64,000 bases of DNA, from assembly GCA_021299465.1 (NCBI GenBank), contig JAJTHB010000010.1:22911-86910 (forward strand), read 5' to 3'. Below are positions 25,653 to 33,334 of the stretch, in pieces. Each line of letters starts with the position of its first letter. The first letter of the stretch is position 1. Origin of the DNA: Rickettsiales bacterium. Its GTDB lineage: Bacteria > Pseudomonadota > Alphaproteobacteria > Rickettsiales > SXRF01. The position numbers and the translations under genes are program-made. Under the pieces are notes generated by a model. That model had not been told where the DNA came from. It did not search any database and saw only the letters and a list, made by a program, of their open reading frames with translations.

Positions 25653-26705
25653 CTAAACAGCTTCTTGGTGCTCATAACCGCTGGGGGGTATGTGAAAGAG
25701 TTCCGTCACCGGTATGCTGCCCTCATAGCCCTGCACCATCAGACGCCTAGTGGTTGGGTCAGCAATGACGCACAGGCGTGTGTTAGCATTGATGATCGGC
25801 GCGTGAAGCCAGCCGAAACCGACCTGCGCCAGCTCATGTCCGCCGATGCTTGAGGCATGGCGGTAGCGGCCGCTGCTATCGATCTCTCGCGCGCGCCAAC
25901 CTTTGCCATAGCTTGCAATCGCACTATTGAAATGATTAGCCGCATGTACTGAATAATCGGCGGAGATATCGAATAGTTCCGCGCGGTCTTCCAATCGCTC
26001 GATCACGCAGGCATCACCGGCTTTGAGCCCGCCAAGTATAAAGGTTGCCGGCACCGCAAGGGGTGTATTCATCAGCATGGATTTAGCCGCAGCATAACTA
26101 TCCGCCGTTTCAAACACCTGCCTAAGCAGATGCGCTGCAGGTATAGCAAGACGGCGATGGGCCATCTTTCGGTTGATCATCCAGTCGCCGATCATACCGC
26201 GCTTATGCATTCGCATAGGGGCTTGGTTGATACTCGCCGCAAAACGTCCCGGCGCCATAGCGGTAAAGATACCCGAGACGCCAGGCCATGTAACATTGTA
26301 ATACTCGCCTGCTTTGCCCGCCTGCAACGCTACGACCACATGCCGACCAAGCGCTGGAAAAGGCCAATCGAGAACACGTAGCATCGAATAGGTGCCATCT
26401 GTTTTCCAGATGCCGCTAGTACACCCCCATTCAAAGCTAACATTGAGTGCATAGACACCACGGCAGGAAAGCACATCCGCCATCGATTCAATTTCAGAAA
26501 GATAAGGGTTCCCTGCGCGCTCGAGCCAGCTGCGAGAAATACGATCCGCAAACGGCATCAGCGCGGCACTGGCAAGATAAGACGGCAGGCCATAAGTACG
26601 GCGCGCGGCAACAACCAGCTCCTCGGCCTTATCGGGATACATGCGCAACAAATCAACCAGCGTTTTGCCGCGCAGATCTACAAATGGAATGGGTTGCTTT
26701 AGCAT
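25653..26705 (-). CDS. Ntn-hydrolase of the acid ceramidase/C45 type
   Basis: The 350-residue protein has the core of the choloylglycine-like Ntn hydrolases. GCTSGIW with Cys95 is followed by YSMLRVLDWPF (about 106-116), which matches the CTS...RxLDW pattern of acid ceramidase, NAAA and C45 acyltransferases. In that fold the Cys becomes the N-terminal nucleophile after autocleavage. The 94 residues before Cys95 would be the propeptide. No export signal is seen, so cytoplasmic action on an acyl amide is likely but not shown. It is the first gene of the operon with lplT and aas, which suggests a lipid substrate. Confidence 0.72.
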   Translation of the reverse strand: MLKQPIPFVDLRGKTLVDLLRMYPDKAEELVVAARRTYGLPSYLASAALMPFADRISRSWLERAGNPYLSEIESMADVLSCRGVYALNVSFEWGCTSGIWKTDGTYSMLRVLDWPFPALGRHVVVALQAGKAGEYYNVTWPGVSGIFTAMAPGRFAASINQAPMRMHKRGMIGDWMINRKMAHRRLAIPAAHLLRQVFETADSYAAAKSMLMNTPLAVPATFILGGLKAGDACVIERLEDRAELFDISADYSVHAANHFNSAIASYGKGWRAREIDSSGRYRHASSIGGHELAQVGFGWLHAPIINANTRLCVIADPTTRRLMVQGYEGSIPVTELFHIPPSGYEHQEAV

Positions 26706-26780
26706 TTCAAGGGTTGAGGTTGGGTTTAAGGAAGACTATAGTGTCCACTTTCTTACCAAAACACAAATAAATTGCAGCGC

Positions 26781-27377
26781 ATGAAAACAAAAAAACATTC
26801 CATTAAAAAACCATCCCGCGAGCAGGCCGAAGAAGCGGTACGCACGCTGATCCGCTGGGCGGGGGATGATCCTGCCCGTGAAGGCCTGCTTGATACGCCG
26901 AAGCGCGTGGTGAAGTCCTACAGCGAGCTTTTTTCTGGTTATGATCAAAAGCCGGAAGATATTTTGAATCGCACCTTCAAGGAGGTCGAGGGCTATGACG
27001 AAATGATCATGCTGCGCGACATCCAGTTTAATTCGCATTGTGAGCACCACATGGTGCCCTTTACCGGCCTGGTGCATATTGCTTATATTCCGACTAATAA
27101 AGTAGTCGGACTCAGCAAGCTCGCGCGCCTCGTCGATCTTTATGCGAAGCGCCTGCAGATTCAGGAAAAATTCACAGCGCAGATCGCCAATACGCTCGAT
27201 CAGGTATTGAAGCCGCGCGGCGTGGCGGTGGTGGTGCAGGCCACTCATATGTGTATGACCATGCGCGGTGTGCAGAAGCCCGACGGCGTTATGCAGACCA
27301 GCCAGCTCACGGGCCTGTTCCGCAGCGACCCACGCACACGGCAGGAATTTTTCAGCATGCTGAGAATGGCCAAGTAG
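26781..27377 (+). CDS. folE: GTP cyclohydrolase I
   Basis: FolE converts GTP to dihydroneopterin triphosphate, the first folate step. I choose ATG 26781 over a TTG three codons upstream, giving 198 residues. Zinc ligands are Cys87 and His90 in [10 protein letters not shown] and Cys158 in [10 protein letters not shown]. The GTP-binding stretch [17 protein letters not shown] is intact. No good Shine-Dalgarno is visible. It is divergent from the Ntn-hydrolase gene (75 bases) and 9 bases before argE. The remaining folate genes of the window are at 54-61 kb. Confidence 0.96.
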   Translation: MKTKKHSIKKPSREQAEEAVRTLIRWAGDDPAREGLLDTPKRVVKSYSELFSGYDQKPEDILNRTFKEVEGYDEMIMLRDIQFNSHCEHHMVPFTGLVHIAYIPTNKVVGLSKLARLVDLYAKRLQIQEKFTAQIANTLDQVLKPRGVAVVVQATHMCMTMRGVQKPDGVMQTSQLTGLFRSDPRTRQEFFSMLRMAK

Positions 27378-27386
27378 AGATAAGCG

Positions 27387-28544
27387 ATGAGTGATACGAA
27401 TCACCTGAGTCGCGCCATTAACCTGCTGGAAAACCTCGTCGCCTTCAACAGCACCAGCCATCTGACCAACCTGCCGATTCTTGATTTCATTGAAAGCGTG
27501 CTCACGCCATATGGCATCGAGTGCACAAGGATTTCTTCTCCTGAAGGCAATAAAGCAAACCTCTATGCCCGTATCGGGTCAGATACGGCCAGCGGCATCG
27601 TACTTTCCGGCCATACCGATGTCGTGCCGGTGGATGGACAGGCGTGGGATACCGACCCCTTTCAGCTCACCGAAAAAAACGGAAAACTCTACGGACGAGG
27701 CACCTGCGATATGAAGGGTTTTCTCGCCTGCTGCCTCGCGCTGGCGCCTGAGTGGGCAGAAAGAAAACGCCGCACGCCAATCTATCTCGCGTTTTCTTAT
27801 GATGAAGAAATTGGATGCCTCGGCGTGCCGTCGATGGCGGCAAAACTCGCTGAATTCAAACCGGCTTACGTTTTGATCGGCGAGCCGACGATGATGCAGG
27901 TGGTGACAGCGCATAAAGGCGTGTTTTCGTTTGAGACGATGGTGTACGGGCTAGAAGCGCATTCAAGCCAGCCGCATCTAGGAGTCAACGCCGTGCATGT
28001 TGGCGCGAAGCTGGTGAATTTCCTGATCGAGCTAGGCGCCGAGATCAAAATATCCGGCCTACGCGACGAGCGTTTTGAACCGCCTTCGTCCACCATCCAT
28101 GTCGGCGTAATGGAAGGTGGCACGGCGCGCAATATCATCCCCAAGGAATGCTACATCCATTGGGAAATCCGCCCGCTGCCCGGAGAAGATCATCAGGCGA
28201 TTATTTCGCGTATCGAGGATTACTGCCGAGAGCTGGAAGAAGAAATGCAGAAAGTACACCCGAATGCCCGCATCGAATCAAAGCCGATGTCGCGCATGCT
28301 TGGCGTCACCCTGCCCGCCCACGCCACACAGTATGCGGCGGCAGTCAAGCATGCCGCCGGAACAAACCAAGAACTTGCCGTTTCATTCGGCACCGAAGCT
28401 GGCGTGTTTAATCATAGCGGCATTCCCTCCATCATCTGCGGTCCAGGAAGTATTGATCAGGCACATAAGCCCAATGAATTTGTCGATACCAAACAACTCG
28501 AATTGTGTCTGGCATTTTTAAATCGCTTGGTTGATAATCATTAG
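27387..28544 (+). CDS. argE: Acetylornithine deacetylase
   Basis: ArgE is an M20-family zinc hydrolase that removes acetate from N-acetylornithine in arginine synthesis. The 385 residues contain SGHTDVVPVDG (His76, Asp78) and GRGTCDMKGF (Asp108), plus the catalytic Glu pair in SYDEEIGC (about 140-141). Near the C-terminus, FGTEAGVF supplies a further conserved Glu. The start follows AGAGATAAGCG. The downstream apaG starts 4 bases after its stop. M20 relatives such as DapE are close, but the SFGTEAGVF segment and overall pattern favour ArgE. Confidence 0.9.
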   Translation: MSDTNHLSRAINLLENLVAFNSTSHLTNLPILDFIESVLTPYGIECTRISSPEGNKANLYARIGSDTASGIVLSGHTDVVPVDGQAWDTDPFQLTEKNGKLYGRGTCDMKGFLACCLALAPEWAERKRRTPIYLAFSYDEEIGCLGVPSMAAKLAEFKPAYVLIGEPTMMQVVTAHKGVFSFETMVYGLEAHSSQPHLGVNAVHVGAKLVNFLIELGAEIKISGLRDERFEPPSSTIHVGVMEGGTARNIIPKECYIHWEIRPLPGEDHQAIISRIEDYCRELEEEMQKVHPNARIESKPMSRMLGVTLPAHATQYAAAVKHAAGTNQELAVSFGTEAGVFNHSGIPSIICGPGSIDQAHKPNEFVDTKQLELCLAFLNRLVDNH

Positions 28545-28548
28545 CCAA

Positions 28549-28941
28549 ATGTACAGCAAAACTACGAATCACATCAAAATCACCGTCATCCCCATGTATA
28601 TGGCGGATCAATCGAACCCGACCGAGTTTCATTATGTCTGGGCCTATACCATCCAGATTGAAAACACCGGGCAGGATAAGGTGCAGCTTCTTAACCGCCA
28701 CTGGCGGATTACCGATGCTCATGGCGCGGTGCAGGAAGTGCGTGGGCCGGGGGTGGTCGGCGAGCAGCCGCTGCTGGAGCCCGGCGATCATTTTCAATAT
28801 ACCAGCGGCGTTGCACTCAAGACCAATTCCGGCATTATGGGCGGCACCTACGAGATGATCAATGACAGAGATGAAATCTTTCTTGTTGAAATTCCAACCT
28901 TTTCCCTCGATAGCCCGCAGCAGATGGGCAGGCCTAATTGA
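28549..28941 (+). CDS. apaG: ApaG domain protein
   Basis: I choose ATG 28549 rather than an earlier TTG inside argE, giving 130 residues, close to the usual 125. Family motifs are present: YTIQIENTG, LLNRHWRITDAHG, VRGPGVVGEQPLLEPGD and TNSGIMGGTYEM. ApaG is a small beta-sandwich protein of uncertain biochemical role, tied in enterobacteria to cobalt resistance and Ap4A metabolism through its operon. Here it is instead with argE. A cluster of hairpins follows its stop. Confidence 0.95.
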   Translation: MYSKTTNHIKITVIPMYMADQSNPTEFHYVWAYTIQIENTGQDKVQLLNRHWRITDAHGAVQEVRGPGVVGEQPLLEPGDHFQYTSGVALKTNSGIMGGTYEMINDRDEIFLVEIPTFSLDSPQQMGRPN

Positions 28942-28978
28942 CATGTTTTTTTAGCAGCTTGCTGCTTAGAAAACTGTC

Positions 28979-28999
28979 ATCCCGCACATGTTGCGGGAT
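28979..28999. repeat. REP-like palindrome
   Basis: ATCCCGCA (28979-28986) pairs with TGCGGGAT (28992-28999) around loop CATGT. The ATCCC...GGGAT ends are the same as in the two palindromes that bound the GIY-YIG gene at 31.3 kb, so it may belong to the same dispersed family. No T run follows. Confidence 0.75.
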
Positions 29000-29027
29000 C
29001 TCCCTCCCCCTCGCCCCCCTCACCCTA

Positions 29028-29050
29028 CCCTCTCCCCGGCAGGGAGAGGG
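29028..29050. repeat. GC-rich hairpin
   Basis: CCCTCTCCC (29028-29036) and GGGAGAGGG (29042-29050) form a perfect 9-pair stem with loop CGGCA. It follows a C-rich tract and is followed by AAATC rather than T, so it is probably a dispersed repeat or mRNA 3'-end stabiliser for apaG rather than a classical terminator. Confidence 0.75.
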
Positions 29051-29107
29051 AAATCAAAATTGTCACTAACTTGTCACATGATTTTTGCGACAATTGTTGA
29101 TTTATTT

Positions 29108-29115
29108 GCTATGAT
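29108..29115 (+). promoter_or_regulatory. Candidate extended -10 promoter
   Basis: TGCTATGAT (29107-29115) is an extended -10 element. A weak TTGCGA lies 19 bases upstream. It is placed about 25 bases before the start of the 149-residue gene, and AAGGGA serves as ribosome binding site. Confidence 0.4.
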
Positions 29116-29139
29116 TTACCTGTTAAATAAGGGACTAGC

Positions 29140-29589
29140 ATGGGTGATCCACAAATAGATTCGGGCCTAAGGCAGTTTCAGACCGGCCAAGGTGGCGGCA
29201 ACACTGGCGGTGGCGGTGCCGCCCAAGCGAAGGATATACCTCATGCTGTAGGTAAAGAAGTATCTCATCTGTTAACTAAATTTTTCAGCGTACCGAACGT
29301 TGATCGATTAGGTGAGGCAGGTGTGCAGCTTGCCCTTGGTGGTGATCGCGGTGCTATCACTGATGCGATGATCAATCAGGGCGGTGGCAGTCTTAGCATG
29401 AAGGGTGGCTTTTTTGCCAAGGTGTTTGATGAGTTAAAGAGCCTTGGTATGCAAATCATTGATCACACCGGAGGCATCCAGCAACTGGCATGGACCGAAG
29501 TACCGATTGAAGCACTAGGCCAGATTACACCAATGAATACCGGAGCAAGCGGTATGGGTGCTGGTGAAGGCTACAGCATGAATGCTTGA
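29140..29589 (+). CDS. Hypothetical Gly-rich small protein
   Basis: The 149-residue protein starts at ATG 29140 behind AAGGGA. An N-terminal Gly/Gln-rich disordered segment (about 10-30) is followed by a compact part (about 33-130) without membrane helices or signal peptide. The end is Gly/Met/Ser-rich. I do not recognise it. It stands alone between the REP-like cluster after apaG and the pnt operon, with its own likely promoter, so it is probably transcribed separately. Confidence 0.65.
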   Translation: MGDPQIDSGLRQFQTGQGGGNTGGGGAAQAKDIPHAVGKEVSHLLTKFFSVPNVDRLGEAGVQLALGGDRGAITDAMINQGGGSLSMKGGFFAKVFDELKSLGMQIIDHTGGIQQLAWTEVPIEALGQITPMNTGASGMGAGEGYSMNA

Positions 29590-29680
29590 TTGCGTTAACC
29601 CTTTCTCCTTTGCGCTTTTTTTAGAAATAGTTTAGTTCTCTTCGTCATCGTAAGTAGTAAGCACGTCATGGCGGAGCATT

Positions 29681-30796
29681 ATGACCACCCTCTTCATCCC
29701 TAAAGAACAAACCTATGGTGAGCAGCGCGTGGCAGCAACGCCCGATAGCGTGAAACGTTTGGTTTCGCTTGGCGCACGCGTGGTATTGGAAAGTGGTGCG
29801 GGGCTTGGTTCGCAGGTTGCTGATAGCGAATATGAAAAAACAGGTGCTTCCATTGGTAATGATATTGCCGTGGCGGATATCGTCCTATGTGTGCGCACTC
29901 CATCTGCTAACCTACTTTCGGCTATGAAACCGGGCGCCATCTTGGTGGGGATGCTTGATCCCTACACGAACCGCGCCTCATTTGATCTCTACAACAGCAA
30001 AAAAATCTCTGCTTTTTCGATGGAACTTCTTCCTCGCATTTCCCGAGCACAGTCAATGGACGTTCTCTCATCGCAGAGCAACCTCGCTGGGTATCGAGCG
30101 GTGATTGAAGCGGTCCATATGCTTGGTAAAGCAGCGCCGATGATGATGACGGCGGCGGGTACGGTTGCGGCAGCGAAAGTGCTGGTGCTGGGCGCGGGCG
30201 TGGCAGGTTTGCAGGCAATTGCTACCGCCAAGCGTTTAGGCGCGATTGTTTCTGCCTTTGATGTTCGTCCGGCGGTCAAGGAGCAAGTCGAAAGCCTGGG
30301 TGCAAAATTCATTGAAGTGCCCGCTGAGGGTGCAGAAACTTCTGGCGGCTATGCGAAAGAAATGAGCGATGACTATAAACAAAAACAATCGAAGCTGATC
30401 GCGGATACCATCGCCAAGCAGGATATCGTCATCACCACCGCGCTGATTCCAGGAAAACCTGCCCCAACACTCATTACGCAGGCAATGGTCGAAGGCATGA
30501 AGTCAGGCAGCGTAATTGTTGATCTGGCAGCTGAGCGTGGTGGCAACTGCCCGCTCACCAAAGCGGATGAGACGGTGCAGCATCACGGCGTTACTATTTT
30601 AGGTGCGACCAATCTGCCCTCGCGCGTCGCCGCCGATGCCAGCCAGCTCTATGCCAGAAACCTCTATCATTTCATCTCAACTCTCATGCTGAGTAAAGAC
30701 GGGCTGAGTGTGAAATGGGACGATGAGCTCATCAAAGGCACGCTGCTGACTAGAGATGGGATAGTCATAAACCAACTCATCCTCGGCGGCGCTTAG
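29681..30796 (+). CDS. pntAA: Proton-translocating NAD(P) transhydrogenase, NAD(H)-binding subunit
   Basis: This is domain I of the transhydrogenase that uses the proton gradient to drive NADPH formation from NADH. The 371 residues include LSSQSNLAGYRAV, the Rossmann segment VLVLGAGVAGLQA with the acidic end VSAFDVRPAV, the mobile-loop region and PSRVAADASQLYARN. The gene is split: membrane domain II is shared between pntAB and pntB, as usual in alphaproteobacteria. GGAG lies 5 bases before the ATG. The N-terminal IPKEQTYGEQRVAATP is the family signature. Confidence 0.96.
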   Translation: MTTLFIPKEQTYGEQRVAATPDSVKRLVSLGARVVLESGAGLGSQVADSEYEKTGASIGNDIAVADIVLCVRTPSANLLSAMKPGAILVGMLDPYTNRASFDLYNSKKISAFSMELLPRISRAQSMDVLSSQSNLAGYRAVIEAVHMLGKAAPMMMTAAGTVAAAKVLVLGAGVAGLQAIATAKRLGAIVSAFDVRPAVKEQVESLGAKFIEVPAEGAETSGGYAKEMSDDYKQKQSKLIADTIAKQDIVITTALIPGKPAPTLITQAMVEGMKSGSVIVDLAAERGGNCPLTKADETVQHHGVTILGATNLPSRVAADASQLYARNLYHFISTLMLSKDGLSVKWDDELIKGTLLTRDGIVINQLILGGA

Positions 30797-30804
30797 TGCC
30801 GACG

Positions 30805-30831
30805 GGGATATCTTGAAACCAACAATATCCC
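30805..30831. repeat. Imperfect hairpin between pntAA and pntAB
   Basis: GGGATAT (30805-30811) pairs with ATATCCC (30825-30831), with a short partly paired interior. It lies 8 bases after the pntAA stop. It could be a decayed member of the ATCCC/GGGAT palindrome family or an mRNA processing structure. No T run follows. Confidence 0.5.
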
Positions 30832-30871
30832 AACTTGGTCTGTGACCTTGTGAGGATGACGGAGGAAATAA

Positions 30872-31282
30872 ATGTTCGATAGCTCGATTGGTGAAAAAGC
30901 CAACAATATCGCCCAGCAAGCAACCGAGCTGGCTGAAGAGGTGAATGCACTGCAGCTACAACTACAGCAAAATAGCGGCGTTGATCCATTTGTATTCGGG
31001 CTAACAGTTTTTGTGCTTGCTTGTTTTGTTGGGTATTACGTCGTGTGGAAAGTCACCCCCGCCCTTCACACACCTTTGATGGCGGTCACTAACGCAATTT
31101 CTGGAATCATCATCATCGGCGCGATCATCGCACTCGGGCCTGATGGAGGGGACTTTTCACATCTCGTAGGCTTTATCGCCGTTGTGATAGCCAGCATCAA
31201 TATTTTTGGCGGGTTCGTTGTTACTCAGCGCATGCTGTCGATGTTCCAGAATAAAAAATCCCTGCGAAAGCAGGGATCCTGA
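30872..31282 (+). CDS. pntAB: Transhydrogenase membrane subunit PntAB with altered C-terminus
   Basis: PntAB supplies the first membrane helices of the proton channel. It has 136 residues and starts at ATG behind a strong GGAGGAAATAA. About three helices lie near residues 40-60, 68-87 and 96-117. The conserved [13 protein letters not shown] is near the end. The last residues, SLRKQGS, are encoded by a palindromic element (31258-31281), so the natural C-terminus was probably replaced when that element arrived. The TGA stop lies inside the element and is directly followed by the ATG of the inserted nuclease gene. Confidence 0.92.
   Translation: MFDSSIGEKANNIAQQATELAEEVNALQLQLQQNSGVDPFVFGLTVFVLACFVGYYVVWKVTPALHTPLMAVTNAISGIIIIGAIIALGPDGGDFSHLVGFIAVVIASINIFGGFVVTQRMLSMFQNKKSLRKQGS
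31258..31281 (+). repeat. Left palindrome of the GIY-YIG cassette
   Basis: ATCCCTGC (31258-31265), loop GAAA, GCAGGGAT (31270-31277), then CCTG. It is a perfect 8-pair stem. It matches the reverse complement of 31591-31614 at 22 of 24 positions, and the two differences form one base pair of the stem (T-A here, C-G there), a compensatory change. Confidence 0.95.
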
Positions 31283-31618
31283 ATGAACGAAATGCGAAAA
31301 TTCTATGTTTATATCATGGCCAGTAAAAAAGAAGGCGTTTTATATATCGGTGTGACCGATGATATCAAACGTCGAGGTGGTGAGCATAAAGACACCATCT
31401 ATGAAGGTTTTACCAAAGAATATTTTGTGAGGCGTTTAGTTTATTTTGAAATACATCCTACCGCTGAAGAAGCGTCAAAGAGAGAAAAGCTGATGAAAAA
31501 GTGGAAGAGAGACTGGAAAATTCAACTGGTCGAGAAGCATAACCCTGAGTGGGTTGATATCTATGACTCAATACCGGGTTCCTGCGATGTCAGGATCCCC
31601 GCTTTCGCGGGGATATAG
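31283..31618 (+). CDS. GIY-YIG domain nuclease inserted in the pnt operon
   Basis: A 111-residue single-domain protein with KFYVYIMAS (GIY), LYIGVTDDIKRRGGEHK (YIG and catalytic Arg), a conserved Glu in REKLMKKWKR and NPEWVDI at the domain end. The last 16 or so residues, ending RIPAFAGI, are encoded by the right-hand palindrome, so the stop is within that repeat. The start ATG at 31283 immediately follows the pntAB stop; ATG 31292 is an alternative. It separates pntAB from pntB, which are normally adjacent. With its flanking inverted palindromes it looks like a mobile or once-mobile cassette. Confidence 0.88.
   Translation: MNEMRKFYVYIMASKKEGVLYIGVTDDIKRRGGEHKDTIYEGFTKEYFVRRLVYFEIHPTAEEASKREKLMKKWKRDWKIQLVEKHNPEWVDIYDSIPGSCDVRIPAFAGI
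31591..31614 (-). repeat. Right palindrome of the GIY-YIG cassette, inverted
   Basis: CAGG, then ATCCCCGC (31595-31602), loop TTTC, GCGGGGAT (31607-31614). Read on the minus strand it has the same layout as the left copy, a GAAA tetraloop followed by CCTG. It ends 7 bases before the pntB start. Confidence 0.95.
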
Positions 31619-31621
31619 AAT

Positions 31622-33013
31622 ATGACCAACACCACCGCCCTTCTCTACCTGCTCGCTTCAGTTCTATTTATCCTTGCGCTGAAAGGGCTTTCATCGCCTG
31701 AGTCAGCGCGACGCGGCAATATGTATGGCATGGTCGGCATGGCGATTGCCATCATCACCACCCTCACCCTGCCATCTATCAGTAATTATTTTCTGATCAT
31801 ACTTGGCATCGCAATCGGCGGCAGCATAGGCTGGGTAATCGCGAAGCGCATTGAAATGACCGCCATGCCGCAGCTCGTGGCTGCGTTTCACTCACTGGTA
31901 GGTTTAGCCGCCGTGCTGGTTGCCGCAGGGGCATTATGGTCTCCAGAATCCTATGGCATCGGCAATAGCGGCAGCCTTCATTTTGGTAGCTTACTGGAAA
32001 TGAGTCTGGGCGCAGCGATTGGCGCTATTACTTTTTCTGGTTCGGTGATCGCTTTTGCCAAGTTGCAAGGCCTGATGAGCGGAAAACCACTACGCTTTGG
32101 CGGCCAGCATGCGCTTAACGCCATGCTCGGTGCGGGTTTAGTCCTACTGATCATTCTCTTCTGCGCAAGCGAGAGCAAAATACTTTTCATTGCTCTGGTA
32201 TTGCTTGCTTTTGTGATCGGTGTGCTGATCATCGTGCCAATTGGCGGCGCCGATATGCCCGTTGTTGTCTCGATGCTAAATTCCTATTCTGGCTGGGCAG
32301 CATCAGGTATCGGGTTTACGCTTGGCAACACCATGCTCATCATCACTGGCGCACTGGTTGGCAGTAGCGGTGCAATCCTGTCTTACATCATGTGCAAGGC
32401 GATGAACCGCTCGATTATCAATGTTATTTTTGGTGGCTTTGGCGATTCCCGCAGCAGCGCTTCAGGAACAGAAAAAGAACAAAAACCGGTCAAAGCTGGC
32501 AGCGCAGAAGATGCGGCTTATTTGATGAAAAACGCCTCATCCGTGATCATTGTGCCGGGCTACGGCATGGCCGTAGCGCAGGCACAGCACGCCCTGCGCG
32601 AGATGGTGGGCGAGCTTGAAAAAGAAGGCGTGCGCGTGCGTTATGCCATTCACCCTGTGGCGGGGCGCATGCCAGGGCATATGAACGTTCTGCTCGCAGA
32701 AGCGAATGTCCCCTATGACAGCGTGTTTGAACTGGAAGATATCAATAGCGATTTTTCAACCACCGATGTTGCATTTGTGATCGGCGCGAATGATGTGACC
32801 AACCCCGCCGCGAAAACCAACCCTGAAAGCCCGATTTACGGCATGCCGATCCTTGATGTCGGCCTTGCTAAAACGGTGATCTTCATCAAGCGTTCGATGG
32901 CGGCAGGCTATGCCGGTATTGAGAATGAGCTGTTTTATCAGGACAATACCATGATGCTCTTTGGCGATGCGAAAAAAGTCACCGAAGAACTGGTGAAGGC
33001 GCTTAAACACTAA
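31622..33013 (+). CDS. pntB: Transhydrogenase subunit beta PntB
   Basis: PntB holds most of the membrane domain and the NADP(H)-binding domain III. The 463 residues comprise about nine helices up to ~270 and the C-terminal nucleotide domain, with [40 protein letters not shown] and [10 protein letters not shown]. The conserved [10 protein letters not shown] is near the end. No Shine-Dalgarno remains before the ATG, because the sequence there is the right palindrome of the inserted cassette. Translation may rely on coupling to the nuclease gene, which stops 3 bases earlier. Confidence 0.96.
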   Translation: MTNTTALLYLLASVLFILALKGLSSPESARRGNMYGMVGMAIAIITTLTLPSISNYFLIILGIAIGGSIGWVIAKRIEMTAMPQLVAAFHSLVGLAAVLVAAGALWSPESYGIGNSGSLHFGSLLEMSLGAAIGAITFSGSVIAFAKLQGLMSGKPLRFGGQHALNAMLGAGLVLLIILFCASESKILFIALVLLAFVIGVLIIVPIGGADMPVVVSMLNSYSGWAASGIGFTLGNTMLIITGALVGSSGAILSYIMCKAMNRSIINVIFGGFGDSRSSASGTEKEQKPVKAGSAEDAAYLMKNASSVIIVPGYGMAVAQAQHALREMVGELEKEGVRVRYAIHPVAGRMPGHMNVLLAEANVPYDSVFELEDINSDFSTTDVAFVIGANDVTNPAAKTNPESPIYGMPILDVGLAKTVIFIKRSMAAGYAGIENELFYQDNTMMLFGDAKKVTEELVKALKH

Positions 33014-33073
33014 TGCCTTGCGATTTAGTGATTTTTTTCGTATGTTTTTATTCCAATTTTTAACGGAGACCGC

Positions 33074-33334
33074 ATGTCAAAATCAAGCCCTGCCGAACCG
33101 CAAACCAATCTAGAAAGTGTATCATTTGAAGATGCACTAAAAGAGCTTGAATCGATCGTTCGTAAGCTCGAAGGCGGCACTGCTGATCTGGAATCTTCAA
33201 TTCAGGATTACCTGCGCGGCACCGAGCTCAAAAACTACTGTGACCAGAAACTCAAAGAGGCCCGCATGAAAGTGGAAGCGATTATGAAAACACAAGATGG
33301 CGGCCTTGCGACCAGGCCATTGGATGCCGCATAA
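33074..33334 (+). CDS. xseB: Exodeoxyribonuclease VII small subunit
   Basis: XseB partners XseA in a nuclease that degrades single-stranded DNA. The 86-residue protein has the family core SFEDALKELESIVRKLEGG and LESSIQDYLRGTEL followed by CDQKLKEARMKVE. The start follows CGGAGACCGC. The stop overlaps the ispA ATG by one base (TAATG). xseB next to ispA is a widely conserved pair. xseA is not in the window. Confidence 0.95.
   Translation: MSKSSPAEPQTNLESVSFEDALKELESIVRKLEGGTADLESSIQDYLRGTELKNYCDQKLKEARMKVEAIMKTQDGGLATRPLDAA

Noticed and set aside
26736..27461. 241-codon minus-strand open frame opposite folE
   Set aside because: It is the antisense shadow of folE, whose motifs are intact, and its product shows no family features.
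29028..29050. Intrinsic terminator for apaG
   Set aside because: The stem is perfect but is followed by AAATCAAAA, not by T residues on the plus strand.
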